Shown in pieces: positions 1-7,933 of a stretch of 64,000 bases of DNA. The position numbers and the translations under genes are program-made. The notes under the pieces were generated by a model. That model did not search any database. It saw nothing but the letters and a program-made list of their open reading frames with translations, and was not told where the DNA came from. Position 1 is the stretch's first letter. The number at the start of each line of letters is the position of its first letter. This DNA comes from CANJIV01 sp046330225 (GTDB lineage Bacteria > Actinomycetota > Thermoleophilia > Solirubrobacterales > Solirubrobacteraceae), in contig JAXLTD010000007.1 of the NCBI GenBank assembly GCA_046330225.1, forward strand, positions 176,880-240,879, written 5' to 3'.

Positions 1-736
1 GGATGAGCTCCCCGCGCTCGCGATCCGGGAAGACGGCGCCGACACCGGCGCGGCGCGCCGCGCGGCGCAGCCGGGCCCAGAGCCGGGGATCCGAGCCCCG
101 CTCGCGCTCGATGGACAGGCCGCGGTTCGCGACGTAGTCGAGCAGGATCATCTCGCCGATCTCGCCGCGGTGGGCGCGCACGTAGGCCTTGGAGCCGCGC
201 AGGGCATCGCGCGCGAAGTCGGTCGAGCGCAGCGGCTCCTCCTCTCCGTCGAAGAGCACGAACCGCAGCTCCCGGCCGCCCGGACGCCGATCGCGGGCCA
301 GCGACCGCGCCATCTCGATGACCGCCGCGGTCCCGGCGGCGCTGTCGTTCGCGCCGACGAACCCCCGCGGACGGGCCTCGGTGTCGTAGTGGGCGCCGAT
401 CACGATGGCGGGGCGCCGCCCCGGGAGGACGCCGACGAGGTTCTGCAGGCCGCCCGGCACGGGCTCGGCATGCCCGTTCGGCAGCTTGGCGGCCAGCACG
501 GGGGCCAGGCGCTGCAGCGCCACCGAGCCGGCCGGCCGCTGCCCGGCGGCGAGCTGGAGCCGGATGTCTGCCCACGCCCGGCGGACGTCGAACCGCGCCG
601 TGCGGGCGGCCGGCACCGCGCCGCTGTCCCGGGCCTCGGCCGGCGGGCCGAGGAACGGCCAGCCGGCCACCGCGAAGTAGATGAGCGCGCCGAACAGGAG
701 GAACTGGGCCGCCAGCGCGAAGACCAGCAGCCGCAC
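1..736 (-). CDS. M28-family zinc metallopeptidase (C-terminus outside window)
   Basis: A secreted or membrane-anchored aminopeptidase-like protein. Translation from a GTG at 736 gives an N-terminal hydrophobic segment (VRLLVFALAAQFLLFGALIY), then a region carrying the M28 signature GAHYDTEARPRGFVGANDSA, where His and Asp are the usual zinc ligands, and a downstream LFDGEEEP motif holding the catalytic Glu. The C-terminal part runs off the left edge. It lies 31 nt downstream of the acyl-CoA dehydrogenase on the same strand, so it may be the last gene of that operon, although a peptidase has no obvious role in acyl-CoA catabolism. No clear ribosome binding site supports the chosen start; the frame stays open upstream. 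Confidence 0.82.
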   Translation of the reverse strand, partial: MRLLVFALAAQFLLFGALIYFAVAGWPFLGPPAEARDSGAVPAARTARFDVRRAWADIRLQLAAGQRPAGSVALQRLAPVLAAKLPNGHAEPVPGGLQNLVGVLPGRRPAIVIGAHYDTEARPRGFVGANDSAAGTAAVIEMARSLARDRRPGGRELRFVLFDGEEEPLRSTDFARDALRGSKAYVRAHRGEIGEMILLDYVANRGLSIERERGSDPRLWARLRRAARRAGVGAVFPDRERGELI

Positions 737-767
737 CCGCGCGTGACCGCGGCCGTCGCCCGACCGG

Positions 768-2069
768 TCAGTCGTTGGAAGTCACCGCCTCGAGCAGATG
801 GGCGAACTGCTCGCGGGCCGCCGCCCGCCGCGTGGGGACGTGCTCGCTCGGGATGCCGTCGGCGGGCGCCGCGTAGCCGCGCAGGATCTGGCGGGCGACC
901 GAGGCGCGGTGGACCTCGTCGGGGCCGTCGTAGAACCGCGCGCCGCGGGCGAAGCGGTACATCGCCTCGAGCGGCATGTCCGTGGAGTAGCCGAGCGAGC
1001 CGTGGATCTGCAGCGCGCGGTCCACGACGTCGTGCAGGGCCTGGGCGCCGAAGACCTTGATGAGCGAGATGTCACGGCGCGCCGCCGCGACGCCCTCGGT
1101 GTCCATCTTCCAGGCGGCGTGCAGCGTCATGAGCCGGGCGGCCTGCATCTGGGCGGCCGAGTCGGCGATCCAGTTCTGGACGGTCTGCTTCTCGGCGAGC
1201 TTCGAGCCGGCGGCCTCGCGGATCAGCGAGTACTCGCAGAGCATGTCGAAGGCGCGCTGCGCCACGCCGACCCAGCGCATGCAGTGGTGGATCCGGCCGG
1301 GGTACAGGCGCTGCTGGGCGATGAGGAAGCCCGCACCCTCGGCGCCGAGCAGCGCCTCCTTGGGCACGCGCACGTCCCGGTAGGCGATCTCGGCATGGTT
1401 GCCGTAGCGCCCGAACGTCTCCTCGGGGTGCTCCATCGTCGGGACGTCGCGCAGGATGTCGACGCCCGGGGTGTCGACGTCCACCACGAACATCGACGCC
1501 CGCTGGTAGCGGCGCGCGTCGGGGTCCGTGACCGCCATGACGATGAGGAAGTCCGCGATCGAGGCGTTGCTGGAGAACCACTTGCGGCCGGTGATGACGT
1601 AACCGTCGCCGTCCTTGACCGCCCGGGTCTTGAGCATCGTCGGGTCCGATCCGGGCGAGTCGGGCTCGGTCATCGAGAACGCGGACTTCAGGTCGCCGGC
1701 GAGCAGCGGATGCAGGTAGCGCTCCTTCTGTTCCGGCGTGCCCGCGAGCGCGAGGATCTCGGAGTTGCCCGAGTCGGGGGCCGCGTTGCCGAACGCGAAC
1801 GGCGCGATCGGGGTCGTGCCGAGGATCTCGTGCATCAGGCCGAGCTTGAGCTGGCCGAAGCCCTGCCCGCCGAGCTCGGGATCGAGGTGCGCGGCCCACA
1901 GCCCCTGCGCCCGGACCTGCTCGCGCAGCGGCTCCATGGCCTGCATGAGCCCCTCCCACGGCAGGTCGTTGACCAGCGTCTCGAGCGGCCAGATCTCCTC
2001 GCGCACGAACGTGCGCATCCAGTCGAGCTTGGCCTGGAATTCCGGCTCGGTCGAGAAGTCCCACGCCAT
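768..2069 (-). CDS. acyl-CoA dehydrogenase family protein (LvaC-like)
   Basis: A 433-residue FAD-dependent acyl-CoA dehydrogenase. The ATG at 2069 follows an AGGAGG ribosome binding site; longer open frame upstream overlaps the preceding gene and is not used. Family motifs include FSMTEPDSPGSDPTMLKTRA, GRKWFSSNASIADF and, near the C-terminus, RALQIHGSLGYSTDMPLEAM and DGPDEVHRASVARQIL. It is the third gene of a set with an APH-like kinase and a DUF6285 protein, the order of lvaABC in Pseudomonas putida. In that pathway the dehydrogenase homolog acts on a 4-phosphoacyl-CoA made by the kinase. Substrate assignment here is inference; it could also be a general acyl-CoA dehydrogenase. Confidence 0.93.
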   Translation of the reverse strand: MAWDFSTEPEFQAKLDWMRTFVREEIWPLETLVNDLPWEGLMQAMEPLREQVRAQGLWAAHLDPELGGQGFGQLKLGLMHEILGTTPIAPFAFGNAAPDSGNSEILALAGTPEQKERYLHPLLAGDLKSAFSMTEPDSPGSDPTMLKTRAVKDGDGYVITGRKWFSSNASIADFLIVMAVTDPDARRYQRASMFVVDVDTPGVDILRDVPTMEHPEETFGRYGNHAEIAYRDVRVPKEALLGAEGAGFLIAQQRLYPGRIHHCMRWVGVAQRAFDMLCEYSLIREAAGSKLAEKQTVQNWIADSAAQMQAARLMTLHAAWKMDTEGVAAARRDISLIKVFGAQALHDVVDRALQIHGSLGYSTDMPLEAMYRFARGARFYDGPDEVHRASVARQILRGYAAPADGIPSEHVPTRRAAAREQFAHLLEAVTSND

Positions 2070-2112
2070 CGGCTGCTGCCTCCTGTCGTTCCTCGGCGGC
2101 CCCGGAGGCCGC

Positions 2113-2502
2113 TCAGCGTCCGTCGTCGGCGACCGCGTCATAGCCGGGCCGCGCGATGTCCAGTTTCGCACGCACCGACTCACGCAGGGCCGCCGCCGTG
2201 GCGCCAAGCCGGGCGTCGTGCTCGCCGGCCCGGATCGCGCGGGCAAGGTCGCGCTGCGCGGCCCGCAGGCCGGCAGGAGTCGGCTCGACCTCGGCTCCCG
2301 GCCCGAGCAGGGCCGCCAGGCGCTCCGCCTCCGCCGCCGCGAGGGCCGGGCCCGCTGCCGCCTCGCGGGCGGCGATCGCGCAGCAGTTCGCGGCGACCCG
2401 CGCGAGGAAGCGCTGGTCGCGCGGCAGGCCGGGGGCGAGGTCCTCCGCCAGCCAGACCGCGACGGCGGCGAGGAGCTCCGGAGCGTCGGGCCGGTCCTGC
2501 AC
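2113..2502 (-). CDS. DUF6285 small protein (LvaB-like)
   Basis: A 129-residue alpha-helical protein with no catalytic motif. The N-terminus (VQDRPDAPELLAAVAVWLAE) and the segment RDQRFLARVAANCCAIAARE are typical of DUF6285. The GTG at 2502 lies 2 nt beyond the stop of the kinase gene, so the two are translationally coupled. DUF6285 proteins are habitually encoded between an APH-like kinase and an acyl-CoA dehydrogenase. From memory, the equivalent small protein LvaB is needed for full activity of the LvaA kinase in levulinate catabolism. I infer an accessory subunit of the neighbouring kinase. The frame can be extended to 2532, but that would overlap the kinase stop. Confidence 0.85.
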   Translation of the reverse strand: MQDRPDAPELLAAVAVWLAEDLAPGLPRDQRFLARVAANCCAIAAREAAAGPALAAAEAERLAALLGPGAEVEPTPAGLRAAQRDLARAIRAGEHDARLGATAAALRESVRAKLDIARPGYDAVADDGR

Positions 2503-2504
2503 GG

Positions 2505-3476
2505 TCAGTCCACCATCGCCAGGAGGTCCCACTCGGGCTCACAGGTGCGCCGCCCGATCGCCGCCCGCTCCAGCGACCGCTGCGCGCCGCTGAGGTGCAC
2601 GTCGGCCTGGACGAGGCAGATCACGCCCCAGCGCGCCGTCCCGTACGCCTCCCAGAACCGCAGGTCCTCGCGGGTGATCGCCGCCCCGCCGGCCGCGGCG
2701 TAGGCCGTGAGCAGCTCGTCGCGGGTGCCCAGGCCGGCGGCCGGGCGGTCATCGGCCCCGAACCGCCACGCCCGGACGCACAGCCAGCCGAGATCCTCGG
2801 CCGGATCGCCCGCGTGCGCGAGCTCCCAGTCCAGGACTGCGACGAGGCCGCGGTCGCCGGCGAGGACGTTGCCGAGCCGGAAGTCGCCGTGCACGAGCGC
2901 GGGCGGGCGCGGGGCGGGAAGATTCGCCCGCAGCCACCGCAGGCCGACCTCCAGCGCCGGGTGGGGCTCGCCGATCCGGTCCAGCTCCGCCTCGAGGCCG
3001 GCCACGGCGGCCTCCGCCGGCGGCCCGGCAGGCGAAGCGAGCGCCGGCACGCCGGCGATCGGTGCGGCGTGGATCCCCGCGGCCGCGCGTGCGAGATCGG
3101 GGAGCAGCCGCGCCCGGGCCGCGGCGTGCGCCTCGTCGCGCAGCAGGCGCCGCGGGCTCGCCTCACCCGGGAGCCGCGGCATCACGAAGCCGCCCTCGCC
3201 GCCGTCGAGGACCCACAGCGGTGCGGGCGCCGGCACGCCGGCGGCCACGGCGGCCCGCATGGCGGCCAGCTCGCGAGCCCGCCCCTCCGGTCCGCCGACG
3301 CCGGCCGGGTCGCGCCGCAGCACGAGCTCGCGGGTGGTGCCGCCGGCCGCCACCGTGAAGGCCCACAGCTCGCGCGAGGCGCCGCCGCCGAGCGGCGCGA
3401 GGTCCGTCACCTCGGCGTCCGGGGCGAGCTGCTCGCGGGCGCTCGCCTCCAGGACGGTGCGCAGGTCGTCTGGCAC
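2505..3476 (-). CDS. APH-fold phosphotransferase, likely acyl-CoA hydroxyl kinase (LvaA-like)
   Basis: A 323-residue protein of the aminoglycoside-phosphotransferase fold. The catalytic loop is visible as LVHGDFRLGNVL (His-Gly-Asp with the catalytic Asp and the Mg-binding Asn) and the metal-binding segment as VAVLDWELAHAGDPAEDLGW. The nucleotide-binding N-lobe carries LGGGASRELW. The family includes LvaA, which phosphorylates the 4-hydroxyl of 4-hydroxyvaleryl-CoA, and the kinase domain of human ACAD10/11. The gene starts the operon with DUF6285 and acyl-CoA dehydrogenase. The start is a GTG with no convincing ribosome binding site. An antibiotic-resistance role is unlikely given this context. 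Confidence 0.9.
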   Translation of the reverse strand: MPDDLRTVLEASAREQLAPDAEVTDLAPLGGGASRELWAFTVAAGGTTRELVLRRDPAGVGGPEGRARELAAMRAAVAAGVPAPAPLWVLDGGEGGFVMPRLPGEASPRRLLRDEAHAAARARLLPDLARAAAGIHAAPIAGVPALASPAGPPAEAAVAGLEAELDRIGEPHPALEVGLRWLRANLPAPRPPALVHGDFRLGNVLAGDRGLVAVLDWELAHAGDPAEDLGWLCVRAWRFGADDRPAAGLGTRDELLTAYAAAGGAAITREDLRFWEAYGTARWGVICLVQADVHLSGAQRSLERAAIGRRTCEPEWDLLAMVD

Positions 3477-3492
3477 GGCGCGCGGGCCCGGC

Positions 3493-4866
3493 TCAGACCT
3501 GGCCGCAGACCGGCCCGGACGTCCCGCCGCCCCCGCCGCCTCCGCCGCCGTTCTGCGACGGGACGCCGCCCATGTAGCGGGCGAAGCGCGCGGCCAGGCG
3601 GCAGTAGACCTTGCTGTGCGTGCGCTGGCAGAGCCGGATGAGGAACTCGGTGACGAGCGCGTGGTAAGAGCCGCTGGAGACCTCGCCGAGGTTGTTGTAC
3701 TTCGACCACTTGCCGGTGTCGTAGCGCGGCGCTTCGCGCGTCGCCGCCCGGTTGCCCAGCCGGAACAGGTGACGGGCCGTGCGGTTGCCGGTGAGCCGCG
3801 CGAAGTCGTAGAGGCCGATGAGCGACTGCAGGAACCCGTTGAGGACCCGGTTGCGGGGAGCGAACGAGTAGAGGAGGTAGTGGTCGCCGCCGTCGGCCGG
3901 CACGCGGACCCCCGCCGGGGCGCGCCGCTCGAACGCGCCGAGCGCGTCGGCTGCGACGCGCAGGTACCGGCGCCGCGGAGCCTCGGGCGGGCGGACCGGC
4001 GGCGCCACGCCCCCGCTGGGGTACTGGCCGGTGGCGGGGCCGGAGATCGAGGGCGCCTTGAGAACCCGCGCCCCGACCGCGAGCGCCTGGATCGCCGTCC
4101 CCTGCGACATGCCGCTCGTCCACGGCGGCCGGCCGCCCTCGAACCAGAAGAAGTACTCCCAGGTCGTGAAGCCCGAGCGCTGGGACGCGAGCGAGAGCAG
4201 CCGGTCCAGGCGCAGCCGCAGCGAGTTCTGCGTGGCCACGCACTTCGAGCCGAGCTTGCGGCAGTACTCGGCGACCGCCGCCGCGCGGCCCCAGTTCGCG
4301 AGCGGATGGAACTGGATCCCCTGGCCGGCGAAGTGCTGCCACAGGACGAGCTCGCCGGGGAAGGTGACCCGCTGGCCCGCGGAGATTCGCGGCCGGCGCT
4401 GCCAGAACTCGGCGTTGCGCGAGAGCTGGCGGAAGAGGACCGGCATCCGCGAGGCGCTGAGCTTGCCCGCGGTCGCGAGCTTCGACAGCGCGATCATCAC
4501 GTTGGCGAGCTGCGTGCGGCACCGCCCCGAGAGGCTCGCGCGGATCCGCAGCGAGTTGCGGTAGATCCGCAGGTAGCGCTCGTGCTCGGCGGCGGTGATG
4601 GCATGGCGCCGGAGCGCCGCGTCGACGGTGGCCACGACGCCGCCGGCGGCGCCGGCGGCGGGTGCCACGAGATGCGGGGCGGGCGCGGTGCGCTCGGCTG
4701 CGGGGGCTGGAGCGAGGAACGGGTCGCGCACGACGTGCAGCCGCTGGCCGGCCACGATCACGTCGTCGGCCGCCTGCGCCGGGGCGGCGGCAGCGAGGGC
4801 GGCGAGCGCCGCCAGTCCTATGAGCGCCCTGCGGCGCGTGCGAATCTCCGGCATGCGACGAACCAT
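3493..4866 (-). CDS. secreted D-glucuronyl C5-epimerase family protein
   Basis: About 457 residues with a Tat/Sec-like N-terminus (RTRRRALIGLAALAALAAAA, then an Ala-x-Ala cleavage site). The middle contains FHPLANWGRAAAV. The C-terminal third contains HYLLYSF, VLNGFLQSLIGLYDFARLTG and PRYDTGKWSKYNN, hallmarks of the C-terminal domain of glucuronyl C5-epimerases, which invert uronic acids within polysaccharides. The protein ends in a polyglycine stretch and GPVCGQV. In bacteria without heparosan the substrate is unknown; an extracellular glycan is a guess. Possible starts are ATG 4866 and ATG 4854; neither has a strong ribosome binding site. It is divergent from the wax ester synthase; a TATAGGCT sequence at 4894-4901 lies between them. 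Confidence 0.78.
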   Translation of the reverse strand: MVRRMPEIRTRRRALIGLAALAALAAAAPAQAADDVIVAGQRLHVVRDPFLAPAPAAERTAPAPHLVAPAAGAAGGVVATVDAALRRHAITAAEHERYLRIYRNSLRIRASLSGRCRTQLANVMIALSKLATAGKLSASRMPVLFRQLSRNAEFWQRRPRISAGQRVTFPGELVLWQHFAGQGIQFHPLANWGRAAAVAEYCRKLGSKCVATQNSLRLRLDRLLSLASQRSGFTTWEYFFWFEGGRPPWTSGMSQGTAIQALAVGARVLKAPSISGPATGQYPSGGVAPPVRPPEAPRRRYLRVAADALGAFERRAPAGVRVPADGGDHYLLYSFAPRNRVLNGFLQSLIGLYDFARLTGNRTARHLFRLGNRAATREAPRYDTGKWSKYNNLGEVSSGSYHALVTEFLIRLCQRTHSKVYCRLAARFARYMGGVPSQNGGGGGGGGGTSGPVCGQV

Positions 4867-4960
4867 CGAGGGTGCCAGAGCCTGGGTGCGCCGTATAGGC
4901 TTGCAAGGCCGTGCCCGCCTGGCGGAGCGGGCGATCGTCACCTCCGGGAGGAGCACCAGC

Positions 4961-6487
4961 ATGGCCCAGGACCACCTCGATCAGCTCACGCCGATCGACG
5001 CCTCCTTCCTCCACAACGAAGGCGAGGCCGCCCACATGCACGTGGGCGGCGTGACCGTGTTCGAGGGTCCGCCGCCGGACATCGACGAGCTGCTGGATCA
5101 CGTCCGCAGCCGGCTGCACCTCGTCCCGCGCTACCGCCAGCGCCTGGTGTTTCCGCCGATGGAGACGGGCCGCCCGCTGTGGGCCGACGACCCGAACTTC
5201 AACCTCGAATACCACGTCCGCCACACCGCCCTGCCCGATCCGGGCGACGAGGACCAGCTTCTGCGCATGGTCGCGCGGATCTTCTCCCAGCGCCTGGACC
5301 GCTCCAAGCCGCTGTGGGAGATGTGGGTGGTCGAGGGCCTCGAACGCGACCGCTTCGCGCTGATCACCAAGACGCACCACGCCCTGATCGACGGCATCTC
5401 CGGGGTCGACCTCGCGACCGTGATGTTCGATCTGGGTCCCGTCCCCCGCGAGGTCGAGGCCGGCGAGCCGTGGTCGCCCCGCCCCGAGCCGTCGGCCCCG
5501 GAGCTCGTGGCCGCCGGCCTGCGGGGCTACGTCGAGGCCGGGGTGGGCGCGGCCTCCCGGGCCGTCGGGTCGGTCGTCCGTCCGGCGGCGGCGGTCGAGG
5601 CCGCCCGCGAAGCCGCGGAGGGCGTCGGCGAGATCGTCTGGGCGGGGCTGAATCCCGCCCCGGAGACGCCCCTGAACGTCGAGATCGGGCCGCACCGGCG
5701 CGTCGCCGTCGTGCACAACGACCTCGAGGACTTCAAGCGGATCAAGAACGCGCTGGGCGGCACGGTCAACGATGTCGTGCTCGCGGTCGTCGCGGGCGCG
5801 CTGGCCCGCTGGCTCCACTCCCGCGGGGTGCGCACCGAGGGGCTCGAGCTTCGCGGCCTCGTGCCCGTGTCGACCCGGACCGCCGAGCAGCGCGGCACCC
5901 TCGGCAACCAGATCGCCGCGGTCCGGGGCCCGCTGCCGGTCTACATCGCGGACCCGGTTGCCCGGCTGCGGTTCGTCAAGCAGGCGATGGACGGGATCAA
6001 GGAGTCCAAGCAGGCGCTCGGCGCCGAGGTCATCGCCGGAGCCCAGAACTTCGCGCCGCCGACGATCCTCGCCCAGGCGTCGCGGATCAACTTCTCGACG
6101 CGGCTCTTCAACCTGATCGTCACGAACGTGCCGGGCCCGCAGTTTCCGCTCTACGTCCTCGGGCGCGAGCTCATCGACCTCTTCCCGGTCGCCTTCCTGC
6201 CCGAGAACCACGCCCTGGCGATCGCGATCATGTCGTACAACGGGACGCTGAACTTCGGCCTGCTCGCCGACTACGACGCCATCCCCGACCTCGACGTGAT
6301 CGAGGCCGGCATCGCGGCGTCGCGCGACGAGCTGCTGGCGGCAGCCCGCAAGCGGGAGCGGGCGGCCGCGGCCGCCCAGGCCGGCGCCGGCAACGGCAAC
6401 GGCGGCGAGCCCAAGGCGAAGCGCAAGCCGGCCGCCAAGGCGAAGGCCGCGCCCGCAAAGCGCCGGACTACGCCGAAGCCGCGCTAG
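4961..6487 (+). CDS. wax ester synthase / diacylglycerol acyltransferase (WS/DGAT)
   Basis: A 508-residue acyltransferase that joins fatty acyl-CoA to fatty alcohol or diacylglycerol to make storage lipid. The ATG follows a GGGAGGAG ribosome binding site 10 nt upstream. The N-terminus (LTPIDASFL) and the active-site HHALIDGISG (HHxxxDG) are diagnostic, with PLWEMWVVEGL before it and the conserved NVPGPQFPLY segment near residue 390. The last 45 or so residues are a Gly/Asn linker followed by a lysine/alanine-rich basic tail, not part of the catalytic fold. It is followed within 6 nt by an uncharacterized gene. Confidence 0.93.
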   Translation: MAQDHLDQLTPIDASFLHNEGEAAHMHVGGVTVFEGPPPDIDELLDHVRSRLHLVPRYRQRLVFPPMETGRPLWADDPNFNLEYHVRHTALPDPGDEDQLLRMVARIFSQRLDRSKPLWEMWVVEGLERDRFALITKTHHALIDGISGVDLATVMFDLGPVPREVEAGEPWSPRPEPSAPELVAAGLRGYVEAGVGAASRAVGSVVRPAAAVEAAREAAEGVGEIVWAGLNPAPETPLNVEIGPHRRVAVVHNDLEDFKRIKNALGGTVNDVVLAVVAGALARWLHSRGVRTEGLELRGLVPVSTRTAEQRGTLGNQIAAVRGPLPVYIADPVARLRFVKQAMDGIKESKQALGAEVIAGAQNFAPPTILAQASRINFSTRLFNLIVTNVPGPQFPLYVLGRELIDLFPVAFLPENHALAIAIMSYNGTLNFGLLADYDAIPDLDVIEAGIAASRDELLAAARKRERAAAAAQAGAGNGNGGEPKAKRKPAAKAKAAPAKRRTTPKPR

Positions 6488-6492
6488 GCGGC

Positions 6493-7233
6493 ATGGCCCT
6501 GCTGGACGAGGTCGTCGCGGCCCACGGAGGCCGGGCGCGCTGGGAGGCCGCCGAGGCCATCGTCCTGCAGATCCGCAGCGGCGGGTTCCTGATGATCTCG
6601 AAGGTCCACCGGCCCTCGATTCCGGAGTTCGAGCTGCGGGCCAGCACCCGCGAGCCGCGGGCCGTGATCCGGCCCTACCCGGAGCCCGGCCTCGTCGGCG
6701 TCTTCGACGGGGCGGCCGACGTCGTGCGGATCGAGGCCGAGGACGGCAGCGTGGTCGCCGAGCGTGCCCATCCCCGCCCGGCGTTTCGCAGCCTGCGCCA
6801 CCTCGTGCACTGGGATCGCCTGGACCTCCTGTACTTCGCCGGCTACGCGCTCTGGGGCTACGCCACCCAGCCGTTCTGCTTCCTGCGGCCCGGCGTCGAG
6901 GCCTGGGAGCTGCCGGCCTCGGACGTCAGCGGAGCGCGCCGGCGCCGCCTGGCCGTCCGCTTCCCCCCGGAGCTGCCGGCCCACTCACCCGGCCAGATCT
7001 TCCACGTTGACGACAGCGGGCTCATCCGCCGCAACGACTACACCGCGCAGGTCGTGGGGTCGTGGGCGGCCGCCGCCCACGACGTCGACGCGTACGAGGA
7101 GGCCGACGGCCTGCTCATCGCCCGCCGGCGGCGCGTGCGCCCGCGGGCCCGCTCGGGGCACGCGCGGCCCGGCCCGATGCTCGTGTGGATCGACGTCGTC
7201 GCGGCGCGCGTCGAGCCGCGGGGCTCGGCCTAG
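6493..7233 (+). CDS. uncharacterized protein of about 246 residues
   Basis: The N-terminus (MALLDEVVAAHGGRARWEAA) resembles that of a widespread actinobacterial hypothetical family that I cannot name more precisely. The rest is rich in aromatic and arginine residues, with FAGYALWGYATQPF in the middle and HVDDSGLIRRNDYTAQVVG later, which suggests a beta-rich fold that could hold a lipid. No signal peptide or catalytic motif is evident. It starts 5 nt after the wax ester synthase stop and is probably cotranscribed, so a role in lipid metabolism is possible but inferred only from position. Its stop overlaps by 4 nt the stop of the convergent DUF59 gene. Confidence 0.72.
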   Translation: MALLDEVVAAHGGRARWEAAEAIVLQIRSGGFLMISKVHRPSIPEFELRASTREPRAVIRPYPEPGLVGVFDGAADVVRIEAEDGSVVAERAHPRPAFRSLRHLVHWDRLDLLYFAGYALWGYATQPFCFLRPGVEAWELPASDVSGARRRRLAVRFPPELPAHSPGQIFHVDDSGLIRRNDYTAQVVGSWAAAAHDVDAYEEADGLLIARRRRVRPRARSGHARPGPMLVWIDVVAARVEPRGSA

Positions 7234-7526
7234 AAGCCCAGGGCGAACTTCGCGTCTTCGCTCATCATGTCGGGCGTCCAGGGCGGCGTGAACGTCATCC
7301 GCGGGATCACCTGCTCGACGCCAGGCAGCTCGCCCACGAACTCCTCCATCTGCTCGGAGACCTGCGGGCCGATCGGGCACGCCGGCGTCGTGAGCGAGAA
7401 CGTGATCGTGACGGTGCTGCCCTCCACCTCGACGTCGTACACGAGCCCCAGCTCGACGAAGTCGAGGCCGAGCTCCGGGTCGATGACGTTGGCCAGGGCC
7501 TCGTTGACTTCCTCGACGGTGGGCAT
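7230..7526 (-). CDS. MIP18/DUF59 metal-sulfur cluster assembly factor
   Basis: A 98-residue DUF59 protein (SufT/PaaD/MIP18 family), which assists maturation of Fe-S proteins. The fold-defining segments are VNEALANVIDPELGLDFVEL, GLVYDVEVEG and the conserved cysteine in LTTPACPIGPQV. The length fits a single-domain member. The gene stands alone, convergent with the upstream gene, and has no Shine-Dalgarno sequence. A TAGACT box ends 6 nt before the ATG, so the transcript is probably leaderless. Confidence 0.9.
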   Translation of the reverse strand: MPTVEEVNEALANVIDPELGLDFVELGLVYDVEVEGSTVTITFSLTTPACPIGPQVSEQMEEFVGELPGVEQVIPRMTFTPPWTPDMMSEDAKFALGF

Positions 7527-7532
7527 GCCTTG

Positions 7533-7538
7533 AGTCTA
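7533..7538 (-). promoter_or_regulatory. -10 box of a leaderless promoter for the DUF59 gene
   Basis: Read on the minus strand, TAGACT lies 6 nt upstream of the ATG at 7526. This spacing places the transcription start at or next to the start codon. No purine-rich ribosome binding site exists in between. The same arrangement recurs before several other genes in the window. Confidence 0.55.
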
Positions 7539-7565
7539 GCCGCGGCCATCGGGTAGGTTCGGCGC

Positions 7566-7886
7566 ATCATCTGGCTCGACGAACACCGGCCCGTCCTGCG
7601 CTGCCGCGGCGACGAGGACATCACGACGCAGGGCCTGCGCCGCCGCGCCCTCGCCCAGGCCCAGGCCATCGCGACCGACGTGGTCGTGGACCTGCGTGAG
7701 CTGCGCTTCGCCGACGCCTCCCTGATGGTGGACTTCGCCAACCTCGCCCGCCGCCTGCGGTTCGGCGGCCGCAACCTCGTCCTCAGCGGCGCCCAGCCCC
7801 AGATCGTGCGCCTGATCGAGATGGTCGGCCTGCACCGGCAGCCGGGCGTGCAGATCCGGCCGGCGGGCCGCCCGACCTTCGCCTGA
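7566..7886 (+). CDS. STAS-domain protein (start codon uncertain)
   Basis: The frame reads IIWLDEHRPVLRCRGDEDIT, then VVVDLRELRFADASLMVDFA and LVLSGAQPQIVRLIEMVGL, which matches the STAS fold of anti-sigma-factor antagonists; the Ser in ADAS occupies the usual phosphorylation position. No ATG, GTG or TTG occurs in frame before GTG 7680, which would remove the first third of the domain. A TAGGTT box ends 6 nt before ATC at 7566, the leaderless spacing seen elsewhere here, so translation may begin at ATC. The in-frame stop TAG at 7554 excludes a longer form. Partner proteins (an RsbW-type kinase) are not nearby. Confidence 0.62.
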   Translation: MIWLDEHRPVLRCRGDEDITTQGLRRRALAQAQAIATDVVVDLRELRFADASLMVDFANLARRLRFGGRNLVLSGAQPQIVRLIEMVGLHRQPGVQIRPAGRPTFA

Positions 7887-7933
7887 GGCCCGCGCCGGGC
7901 GGGCCCGGCGCGCCGCTCGCGTACCCTGTGGGC

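Noticed and set aside
2707..7233. Very long open frame on the plus strand over the kinase, epimerase and wax ester synthase genes
   Set aside because: G+C-rich coding sequence leaves antisense and shifted frames open. Its translation is Arg/Ala/Gly/Pro-rich with no family motifs, except for the last 246 residues, which are reported as a gene.
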